A stretch of DNA of 64,000 bases. Source: Rhea pennata. Taxonomy: Eukaryota > Chordata > Aves > Rheiformes > Rheidae. Of the stretch, positions 55,301-64,000 are shown one piece after another. Under the pieces are notes generated by a model. The model did not search any database. It worked only from the letters and a program-made list of their open reading frames with translations, and had not been told where the DNA came from. Each line of letters begins with the position of its first letter. Positions within the stretch are counted from its first letter, which is position 1. Made by a program: the position numbers and the translations under genes. Where the stretch lies: contig NC_084678.1 of the NCBI RefSeq assembly GCF_028389875.1, positions 17,514,899-17,578,898 of the forward strand, written 5' to 3'.

Positions 55301-58300
55301 AGGATAATTAATTGGCATTGGGGCAGATAAGAATGATTTAAAGTAAGAATTCAATATTTAGTTGTTCATTGTCTGTTTGTCTTTGATCCTTATCTCCACT
55401 TCTTGCCAGATGTTCATCTCACAAATGTTGCTGTGCAAAAGACTGCACCTGATTATGATCCAGAGAAGGTGAGTGGATATGCGCCGTCTGTAGGCTATTC
55501 CCTTGATGCCTGCCATTTGGACTCTTTTGGCAGATGCAAGCAAGCTGACCTCATCATGCCAGCTGCCATGCTGTGGATGTGTGCTGCAGCCACTCAAATG
55601 TGCTGTCTTGTCTCCAGAGACCCATAAATGTGATCTCATTGATAGAAGCTTTAGGGGAGAGAGAGTGGGCAAGCACTCTGCTTTGACGGTTGCTTTACAG
55701 CTGTCAGCTCATCTATAAGGCTGATCTTTTTGACTTCAAACATCATAAGTTTCTGGTTAGTGCTCATCTGAGATTTAGATACCTTATTGCTTAGCTCTGC
55801 ACTTCTAAGACCGCAGTAGTACAACAAACCTAATATTTCCACATGCAGCTGGCACTGTTAAGCTTCCTGTCTCAAGAGGCAACAGTTGAAAGAGAGGAAA
55901 AAAAAACCTTAGATGTCAGATTCTTAGTGATACTGAAACAAAAGTCAACATTTGATAGTAATAAAGGACTATGTTGAACTTTCCATTTTATAGGCTGCTC
56001 CCTTCTATAAATCTCCTGTCTATATGGAAAGGAGTGTCTCTGCAATACGCTGATAGTAGATGAGATGATTGCTGGTAGGGAATTTCCGATGGGAACATTA
56101 ACAATATTTTTTCTAGTGCCACACATTAATCAAGCTCAAAGAGCTTAACTGCACTGTGGGATTAGTGGTCCCTACCCTTTGATGTCTAGCTTTTTACTAA
56201 GAATTTTTGCTTGGCTGTAGAGTGGTGATTTTTAGCAGACCGAATGCATCGTCATCTATTCAGAACAGTTTTCTATAATTGCATTTGGATGTCTCAGGGC
56301 TGCAAGTGGATGATTCAGCAGCTCAGACAGTACCTGACTGCCAAGCATGGAGCAGAATTGGTGGAAGTTCTCTTTGCGGATATGGACAACATTTTCATCA
56401 AGAGCCTTCAGAGTGTTCAGAAAGTGATTATCAGTGACAAACACTGCTTTGAGCTCTATGGATATGACATCTTGATCGATCAGGATCTGAAACCGTAAGG
56501 GTGTTAATAAACATATACAAGCGTTTACAATATCAGGCTGGCTACTTTCCCTGGGACATAGAAATGCTTTGGGTGCTTCTGTATTGCGTGGATTGGTGCT
56601 CGTAAGCTGGCTTAGAGTCAGCCATCCAGGAACTATAAGTGAAATGTAAAGATACTTGAACTGTTTTATATGAAGGAAGCTAAAATCTAGAAGCAATGTA
56701 GCTGGGTTTGCTCCGAGTATCAGGGCTTTTTAGCTGAGTGCAACAACATGTAAATTTGTCCGTACTTCTAGTGCTGTGTTGTGTAAACCTGCTATTTTGG
56801 GCATTTTTTTCCCCAGTATCAACATATCACAAGTAGAACAGCAAATACCAGAAATGTGAGGGTTACCATGATCTCTTCTGCTGTTTATGAGTCTAGACAC
56901 AGTATATTACAGCAGTGTCCCATGAGCATTGATAAATGTCCAGCCACTGCTATTAGGCTGCTAGCACTAGAATATGACTCCTTTTATCTGTGATATGCTG
57001 GCCAAAAGGCAGATCAAAACTGAAGTATGTTCTTCTGTTAATAGTGGAGAGAAAATGAGCTCCACAGGAGTGGAGGATTAAAAAACAAACAAACAAACAA
57101 CAACAAAAAAAAAAAACGGGAAAACTTTTAAGTTTTTTTTTTTAGCCAGGGAGAAAAGCTGTATTTAAAAATGAAAAATATGTATCAATTAAGTTCAGCT
57201 GAAAGTCTCAATTTTTCATCCACTATATTTGCAACCCAAGTATTGCAACAGCAGGAATCTGAAAGTGCAACTGACTTGTAATTATCCAAGTTGAAAAAAT
57301 AGAAACAGCAACTAATACTTAAGAAGTGACAAGCAAATACGATTTTTATTCTTCCAGCCTTAATCGTGTAAAGTGCTATTAGTACTATGGTTAAAGAAAT
57401 TTCCTTAAGATATGTTTTATGTTGACAGTGTTCTTTTATGAAGTGTCTTCTCCCAACTTTTATTCTTCTTTTCTTTAAAAATATGGAGTAACTGGTATAC
57501 CTGTTAAAGCTGCATGTCTTGTCAGCATCAGTCCAATATTTCATGCAGTGCCCCTGGAGACAACTTTATTTCAAGTGAGCAAATAAATGCAGCTCAGCTG
57601 TGGTCTTGGATGGCCCTAATTCATACAGTCTTGTTTGTTCATAGCCTCAAACCAAATTACCACTTAGACAGTCAGCACATAAAGAAGCGGAGTAACTTTA
57701 GTTGTTTAGGAAACAAATCTAACTGTAGTGATTTGGAATGAAAGTCAACGATGTCATTGTAATTCTCAGATATTGTTGTTGCAGTTTGCTGCTTTTACTG
57801 GGTTTTTATAGGAGAATTATTTGACTATTTTTGCATTGTCTTAGGAAACTGTTCCCAGGATACATCTGTGTTTCTCCATGAGAAAAGGGTTAATGTTTAT
57901 TCTGTGAATTATCCCCAGCATTTACTGTTACATCTAGACTTTGTTCTTAACTTGTATACCTTTCTGCGTGCAAGGGGGATTTTTTCTTTATTACTACTGA
58001 GAACAGGAATAGAAACTTCGCAATAAGCTCAGAATGTTCTTTGGCTCAGCATACAGGGATGAGATTTGAGGTTAGATTTCCTATTGCTTTACACTCTTAT
58101 TCCTGCCTGCTAGCAATCTAATGTTGTTTTTGTTTATGGACTTTTCTATTAGATGAACCATTGGCAAACATGCCAATTTCTCCATAATTTACGGCTCATT
58201 TTTTCTCCTTAGCTGGCTTCTTGAGGTAAATGCTTCACCTTCCCTTGCTGCCAGTAGCCAGGAAGACTATGAACTCAAATGTCATCTTCTCAAAGATACA

Positions 58301-59565
58301 CTTCATATTGTGGACATGGAAGGCAGGTGGGAAAGATCTTTATCTTCTAATGGTTTTTATTAAAATGCATGAAATAGATGGTCTGGTTCTGTCTTTTCTA
58401 CGCAGCTGATCATAATACTCTAAGCTTTATAACCCTTACGTAATGATTTTCTAAAACCAGCAAAGTAAGCAAGCATACTTGCATTTCAGAGTGGGAAAAC
58501 AAAGCAACACAGGGCTGTAAGGGGAATGGAGTTGGTGTTGGAGCTGGGACTTGCACAAGAACTCTTTCAGAGTCCATTCTGTATCGTGCCTCCCACACTT
58601 ACCTTGCTCTTTGAGCTCTGTGTTCCAAGAAGTGTGCCTTGCGTGACTTTGTGATTGACTTTGCAACTGTGCTTATATATAAAGATATCCACTGCTTTCA
58701 GCTGTTCAGCTTTGTCTCTGATTGACTGAAGTTTATTCGTGTGCAGACAGATGATTGCCATTACTCAGGTAATTCAGTATATGCATTTGATGTTGTAGGC
58801 TGACAGGGAAGGAGAAGCGTGTTGGAGGCTTTGACCTGATATGGAACGATGGACCTGTCAGCAGAGAAGGAAGCCTGGATACACCACTGAGTGAGAACTT
58901 CATGGCAAATACCCATTTAGGTACTTACTCACCTAGAGCTGGCAGAGTGCCCTACTCAGGTTCTTAGGCTATCTGTATGTCAACCAGAAGAGAGCACACA
59001 CTTCTCACTTGAGAACAAAAGAACAGAGTATGTGTGCTCTTACGTGATTAAGAGTCCGAAAGGAGCAAATGCTTTCCAAAAGTGGATGCAAGTAATCAGA
59101 CTGCAGGAGCACTGTCGGAAACAAGTGTATAAATGTAGTGGCAACAGTTTTGTTTATAGGCCTGTACTTTAAGCCACTGCAGACTTCTTCACATGACAGC
59201 TTTGCTTCAAAAACTGCTCCACAGTCATTGTGGTAACTGTTTATTAGGGACTTTTTTGACATAGTGTATTTTACTGAAGTGAAGTAGTTCTGGGATTCTT
59301 AAATCATGCTCCAGTGAAGCTAAGCATGTATCATAGATTTCTTTTACTCAGTGTGCCTATAGTCATCTCTGGCTGTAATTCCAAATGAACAAAGTAGAAT
59401 ACAGCTTTATCTGGAAGTGGGCAATTATCTTATTCCTTTACAGGAAAGAAGAGTACAGTCACATAAAACTCTCCAGTTAATGCTTTCGTTGCAGGCTGCT
59501 ACAATGACAGGAAGAAACAACTGAAGCAGCTTTTCAGGAGTCTTCGTGCCCAGCAAAAATTGTAA
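49332..59565 (+). CDS. TTLL9: Tubulin tyrosine ligase-like 9 (tubulin polyglutamylase family)
   Basis: Thirteen coding exons join in frame to 450 residues (human about 439): 49332-49346, 49429-49616, 49735-49846, 50921-51106, 53043-53111, 53420-53510, 54330-54370, 54458-54545, 55410-55468, 56298-56494, 58213-58326, 58799-58920 and 59495-59565. The TTL/ATP-grasp core is complete: [14 protein letters not shown], then [14 protein letters not shown], then [18 protein letters not shown], then [11 protein letters not shown], then [11 protein letters not shown], and finally [11 protein letters not shown], where E353 and N355 are the expected metal-binding pair. Exon 2 encodes an unusual Arg/Ala/Pro-rich segment before the conserved IRF...RRPGW motif. 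TTLL9 adds glutamate chains to axonemal tubulin; in mouse it is needed for normal sperm flagella. The start was chosen at MARRQ because it is followed by a clean donor and lies just behind the X-box cluster. The intron after exon 8 has a U12-like donor. No break is seen. Confidence 0.95.
53828..53985 (+). mobile_element. CR1 LINE 3' end fragment in TTLL9 intron 6
   Basis: About 160 bases resembling the 3' end of CR1 retroposons, including AGGTGCCCAGA, then CTGCTTTGAGCAGGGG, then GGTTGGACTAGATGATCTCC and CAGAGGTCCCTTCCAAC. Only the 3' end is present, as is usual for CR1, and it carries scattered substitutions, so the insertion is old. CR1 is the dominant LINE of birds and other sauropsids. Confidence 0.85.
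57077..57118. repeat. A-rich (AAAC)n low-complexity tract in TTLL9 intron
   Basis: Run of A with regular C interruptions, giving (AAAC)n and then poly(A). Simple sequence with no attached element recognised. Confidence 0.6.
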
Positions 59566-60051
59566 TGCTGACCCAAAGCTTGGATGTGAGAAATCATCGT
59601 GGAAGAATCTCAAGTCTTTTACTCATATTGTAGTGCAGCAGTTCCCACTTCTTTCTGGCACTTGCTGCCTCAGCACAAGATTGTTGGTCTTGGTTTGTAA
59701 GTTTAACTGTTACAGCTCCCAAGCTGGGGAAACCTTAACAAATTAATCCTATATATTATCTAAACCAACAACAGGAGTGAGCTGAGTTTTAACAATGGTA
59801 CAGTTAAGTATTTTAGTTATGGGGGGTTGTGGCTGGAGCTAACCCTACAGGAAAAGATTACTTGGTGCTGTTCTACACTGCAGGCTGCAGCTGTGGTTTG
59901 GTGTGTTGGTTTGGACTAGCAGGAAAGGAATTCCACTTTGTGTGCTAAGTGCAGCTGTGGATGTGCCCTGCAGACAGGAGTAGGACTGAGAGGTTCTTTG
60001 GATCAAATATGTTAACTCGTCATTTTAGAACCAAGTGGCTGGAAGAACTTG

Positions 60052-60057
60052 AATAAA
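60052..60057 (+). terminator. TTLL9 poly(A) signal AATAAA
   Basis: AATAAA about 490 bases past the TTLL9 stop codon, the first canonical signal downstream on this strand. Confidence 0.7.
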
Positions 60058-60069
60058 ATACTTCATAAT

Positions 60070-61540
60070 GGGTGACACTAGTGATGCTAGCTTCTTAGCC
60101 ATGAGTGTCCCCCAAAGGACAGCTTACTTTAGTACTCTGTAAGGAAATGAAGAAGCTGAACACGTTCTGCCAAGCAAAACGAAGCTTTTAAGGCAGGCAG
60201 GCATCTGATCCTCCTGCTGCTCCTACTATGGAAACATGTCAGCTCATAAAACCTGTTGCTGTGATACTGTAAAAATAATCTTGCCATCACATGTTAGAGA
60301 CACTGACTGTACTACACAGGTTATGTAAGAATGCAGTTATATACACGGATTGAACAACATACTACTGCTCCTATTTAGAAAAGATGTAACTTTCTGAAAA
60401 GCTACAGGCAAAACAGTTCAGTTCACAAGTTGAACTTCTTTTTAAACTGTGTATCTGAAACTTAAGCCTGTAGTGAACATCTTTGCTTCCTGCAAAGCTA
60501 CAGAATTTTAAAACTTAAGTAAGCCTACCTGGTTTTTATACTTAAAAAAACAGTTTTAAGGAGTCTGAAACAGGATTTTTCTGTCTAAACTCTGCTTAAA
60601 TTTCATGTACATGTGAAACTGGTCATGGCAATACAGAGTTGTCCAGAAGATTCACATTTAACATAAAACTGGAAGGCTGGATTTGGGAGTTGGGAAAACA
60701 GAGGCCTTCTGTTTAAAGTTCTGCACAGCTGTTTAGAAGCTGCAAAAGGGAACTGAGCAAGCAAGAGGTCAGATGCAACTTTGCTTTAAGCATGTAAAGT
60801 TTGACAGAACAGGTGAACTAGCTAGAGTGAATGCAACAAGTACAACTCACATGTTTAAACTTCTATAAAGCAATTTTTAATAGAATTTAAGAAGTTCAAA
60901 TAAGAAAGAGCTCATCAAGACCCAGAAACTTTCCCATATGTAGAAGTAGTCAAACTCACCTTAGTCCATTACTACTTATGTTTAATTTTTCTTAGTCTTA
61001 TTATAGTTTAACTTGTGTTGGGGTAGCAAATTCAGAGTGGCTAGGGTAGTACAGAAGACAAATTTTAAAACCTTTGAGGAAACAACTATTGGTTAAATCA
61101 ACTGCCCTTTTACTACAAGATAGGCCAAGGATATGTCTGTTTTTAAACATTTTATCCCTTCGTCTAGTCTTGAAAGCCTTGTTTTCTCTCTTCTCTTGCC
61201 TTCCAACTTGACAGTAGTAAATGTTTTCCCATTGAGACTAAAAGGCTACTGCCTTCTTGTATCCCTCCCTACACATATTTAAAAAGATTCCTTGAGTGTT
61301 TTTGATGTATAGTTTTACTTTGTTCTAATACCACAGGCTTACACAATCTTCCTTTATGCTTTGGACATACTGTGGATTCACAGTTCCTTCCCTCCTACTC
61401 CTGTTCCTGACACTAGAATGAACTAGCACTGAAGCTAAATTACAGAAGATATTACATATTAAAAAAAAACAAAAAAAAAAAAAAAAAAAAACCACACACA
61501 CAACCAAAACATGCACGCTGTTTGGAATGCCGTTTCTCAG
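60070..61540. other. TTLL9-PDRG1 convergent intergenic region
   Basis: AT-rich DNA between the two convergent 3' ends. It contains an A-run followed by CA repeats at about 61459-61503. No open frame, RNA gene or recognisable transposon was seen. Confidence 0.6.
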
Positions 61541-61542
61541 AC

Positions 61543-61548
61543 TTTAAT
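61543..61548 (-). terminator. Candidate PDRG1 poly(A) signal ATTAAA (minus strand)
   Basis: TTTAAT on + reads ATTAAA on the minus strand, 360 bases past the PDRG1 stop. No AATAAA occurs between the stop and this point. Confidence 0.5.
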
Positions 61549-61907
61549 AATCCCACTTCCACCCTAACAATGGCAGTCTGTCAAATGTCTTGAATGAGCC
61601 TGTGTTATAACATTTTCCTCTGCATGGTGCCAGCATCCAATCCTTATCCAGCAAGGAGAAGGAACAGTTTATACTCCAAAGAAATTGCAGCATTCTATTT
61701 GAGGAGCCAAATGCTTCCCAATGCCTATCAGGTAAATACCACTTGAGAAAGTTTCCAGGAATACAGATGTTTTCCTAAAGAAAAAAAAAAACAGAAACCT
61801 TGGAGGCTGGTCACTGATACAGCAATGTGAGTTTCACAAGTGACAGCCTAAATACGCTTTGGTAAGCAACACTATTTGCACATGGTCATGGTGATGCCAC
61901 CGCCACC

Positions 61908-63261
61908 TCAGCCTTCCAGTACGCGATTGATTAGTTTCATTTCCTCAGCAGTCATGGGGTTCAGGTGAAATCCTTTCAGCTCAGCTTTACCTGAGAGAAA
62001 GCAAGCAGAAAATCAGGGTTGTGCTACAAAAAACATTAAGTAGCCCATGTTAAACACTGCAAGGATTTTATGGAAGACAGTGATAGCCCTGGAAGTTGAT
62101 ATGGAGTCATCCAGAGTAACTTGGAAGCCTGTTCAGTGTGTTAGTGGATGACAGCTTTGCAACAAGAGCTGCACAGTCCCACAGCGCTGCTTGATCAGGG
62201 ACAGGGTTGGAAAGCGAGTGGAAAGGCAGCTTTAGGAATACACCGAGCTGCTGAGCTGCTCCTGCCACGTAACATCTGCTGAGAGGGTTCAAAAATGAGA
62301 ATATCTACCTTGAGCTTCAAAGAGGCGGTTGACCTTCGTGCGCAGCTCTTTCCGAAGCTTGTTTATCTCCTCATCCAAATGCTCCTGATCTGAGAAAAGG
62401 GAGAGCATGGTAAGAAGCGTTGTGTGCGTTAACACCCAACTACCCCGACTCCTGGCCACTGCTGGGAGACATTCAGGGTTGAAGCCTAAGTGTAGGGTGG
62501 CAGGAGAGGACTCCTGTGAGCTGTGTTCTCTTTACAACCTTGAGCACATGGACTCACTGCATGTTCTCTGCTGCCTACAGAAAAAGTTCACTTTCGACCA
62601 AAAAGTGCTTCCCTCCGATACTGTGTCCAGGACGGCACAACATGAGGAATGGCAGGAATCTCTGTTTTTATCCACAGTCAGAAGTTCCTGCGTGGTTCAA
62701 AACCCGTGGTGGGACAGAGCCTTGAACGTACACGAAGGGCCCTCCAGAAGCCCGTCTCACCTTTCTGCATCATCTCCTCGGTCTTCGATTTCGGCAGCTC
62801 GATGAACATGTTTCCGAAGCAGACCATGGCCCTGCCTGAGGGAGGAAGGAACGAGGCCTCTGCGGACAGCGACACGGCCTCCCCGACACGGGCCAGCCCC
62901 CCGCGGGACGCGGCTCGGGCCGGGCCGGCGCCCCGGGCCTCACCGTCGGGGTCGGGGTCCCTGTGCAGAGCCCGCAGCGCCTCGCGGTTCCGGTTCCGCT
63001 TCGCGTCCAGGTCCACGATCTGCAGCGGGGACGGCAGGGCTGCAGCGGGGGCGCCGCCGGGCCGCGGCCGGGGCCCGCGCCGGGGGAGCGGGGGGCGCCG
63101 GGGAGCAGCGGGGCCCCCGGGCCGGGCCGAGCCGAGCCGAGCCGAGCCGGGCCGGGCCGGGCCGGGCCGGGCCGTACCTGCTGCCGCGCCGCCAGCACGT
63201 CCTCGGCGAGCTCCTCCACCTCGGCCAGGTAGCGCAGCACGAAGGCCGGGTCCCGCGCCAT
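61908..63261 (-). CDS. PDRG1: p53 and DNA damage-regulated protein 1, prefoldin-like
   Basis: Five coding exons on the minus strand: 63261-63178, 63019-62944, 62835-62761, 62389-62309 and 61990-61908. All have AG/GT borders and join in frame to 132 residues; the human protein has 133. The order of motifs matches PDRG1: VLRYLAEVEELAEDVL, then IVDLDAKRNRNREALRAL, then MVCFGNMFIELP, then a helical HLDEEINKLRKELRTKVNRL and the tail ELKGFHLNPM...LEG. It is a small beta-prefoldin-like protein with two helical coiled-coil arms, found in the R2TP/URI-prefoldin-like co-chaperone complex that helps assemble RNA polymerases and PIKK kinases. Exon 1 and the surrounding DNA are a CpG island filled with short GC repeats. 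The gene is convergent with TTLL9, as in human. Complete and intact. Confidence 0.95.
63120..63175. repeat. (GAGCC/GGGCC)n pentanucleotide array in PDRG1 intron 1
   Basis: About ten or eleven tandem five-base units: four GAGCC, then mostly GGGCC, ending three bases from the exon 1 donor. A sister array lies on the other side of exon 1. Confidence 0.85.
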
Positions 63262-63289
63262 GGCCGCGCCGCCGCCGGGCCTGGCCCGG

Positions 63290-63342
63290 GCCGAGCCGAG
63301 CCGAGCCGAGCCGAGCCGGGCCGAGCCGGGCCGGGCCGGTCC
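63290..63342. repeat. (GAGCC/GGGCC)n pentanucleotide array 5' of PDRG1
   Basis: About ten units of the same five-base repeat as in intron 1, about 30 bases upstream of the PDRG1 start codon, probably in the 5' UTR or core promoter. Confidence 0.85.
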
Positions 63343-63435
63343 GCCGCGCTCCCCGCCGGGCGGCAGCCGCGGCCGCGCACGCAGGTTCCGGGCGGGGACA
63401 GGCGCCCCCCGCCGGCCCGGCCGCGCACCGCCGCC

Positions 63436-63492
63436 GGGACCGGGACCGGGACCGGGCCGGGGCCGGGCCGGGGCCGGGGCCGGGGCCAGGGC
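63436..63492. repeat. (GGGACC)n / (GGGGCC)n G-run array
   Basis: At least eight closely spaced runs of three or four G (GGGACC x3, then GGGCC and GGGGCC units) on the + strand, about 180-230 bases upstream of the PDRG1 start. The spacing fits a potential G-quadruplex. Confidence 0.7.
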
Positions 63493-63564
63493 CGCGGGGC
63501 GCGGCGGGGCCCGTGTTCCCGGCCAGGCTCGTGTCCCCCCCCCGCTGCCCCAGCGCCGTCCTCG

Positions 63565-64000
63565 TCCCCATCCCTGTCCCCATCCTTCTCCCCATCCCAT
63601 CCTTGTCCCCGTCCCCATCCCCATCCCTGCCTCCATCCCATTCCCCTCACACCTCCTTCCCTATCATCCCTGTCCCCATCCTTGTCCCCGTCCCCATCCT
63701 TGTTCCTGTCCCCGTCCCCATCCCTGTCTCCATCCCATTCCCCTCACACCTCCTTCCCTATCATCCCTGTCCCCATCCTTGTCCCCGTCCCCATCCTTGT
63801 TCCTGTCCCCGTCCCCATCCCTGTCTCCATCCCATTCCCCTCACACCTCCTTCCCTATCATCCCTGTCCCCATCCTTGTCCCCGTCCCCATCCTTGTTCC
63901 TGTCCCCGTCCCCATCCCTGTCTCCATCCCATTCCCCTCACACCTCCTTCCCTATCATCCCTGTCCCCATCCTTGTCCCCGTCCCCATCCTTGTTCCTGT
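63565..64000. repeat. 97-bp pyrimidine-rich minisatellite, cut by the window end
   Basis: Four or more copies: the marker CTATCATCCCTG recurs at 63661, 63758, 63855 and 63952, always 97 bases apart, and the copies are almost identical. Each is built from smaller CCCCATCC and TTGTCC blocks. The array continues past the right edge. The near-identity of the copies suggests recent expansion. Confidence 0.9.

Overview
The window is vertebrate nuclear DNA, most likely from a bird (sauropsid). Introns have standard GT-AG borders. There is a CR1 LINE tail in one intron, the genes are compact and embedded in very GC-rich DNA, and an intact IRF10 gene is present, a locus reported absent from human and mouse. 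The gene order TPX2 > MYLK2 > < FOXS1 < (IRF10) < DUSP15 > TTLL9 < PDRG1 matches human chromosome 20q11.21, with IRF10 as the extra gene. All gene names come from my own reading of exon translations; no database search was run.

Layout. 1-5.4 kb: the 3' ten coding exons of TPX2 (+). 5.4-15.9 kb: a long stretch with no recognisable coding exon, ending in a possible non-coding first exon of MYLK2. 15.9-23.4 kb: all eleven coding exons of MYLK2 (+), skeletal-muscle myosin light chain kinase. 23.4-28.5 kb: GC-rich DNA without a supported gene. 28.5-29.8 kb: single-exon FOXS1 (-). 30.4-31.0 kb: an 18-bp minisatellite. 31.4-35.7 kb: eight-exon IRF10 (-), with a 20-bp minisatellite in intron 1 and IRF-type elements just upstream of the start. 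35.8-39.3 kb: GC-rich intergenic DNA. 39.3-47.8 kb: seven-exon DUSP15 (-). 47.8-49.3 kb: the head-to-head DUSP15/TTLL9 interval, with a roughly 43-bp G-rich minisatellite and four X-box (RFX-type) motifs. 49.3-60.1 kb: thirteen-exon TTLL9 (+). 61.5-63.3 kb: five-exon PDRG1 (-). 63.56-64.0 kb: a 97-bp minisatellite running off the window.

Function. The genes form a conserved neighbourhood rather than one pathway: TPX2 (spindle assembly), MYLK2 (muscle contraction), FOXS1 (transcription), IRF10 (interferon-related transcription), DUSP15 (myristoylated phosphatase), TTLL9 (tubulin modification in cilia and flagella) and PDRG1 (prefoldin-like chaperone subunit).

The most interesting non-coding signals are the duplicated X-box cluster immediately 5' of TTLL9, the ISRE-like cluster upstream of IRF10, the higher-order structure of the two minisatellites in and beside IRF10, and a U12-like splice donor in TTLL9. 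No wholly new gene system could be supported.
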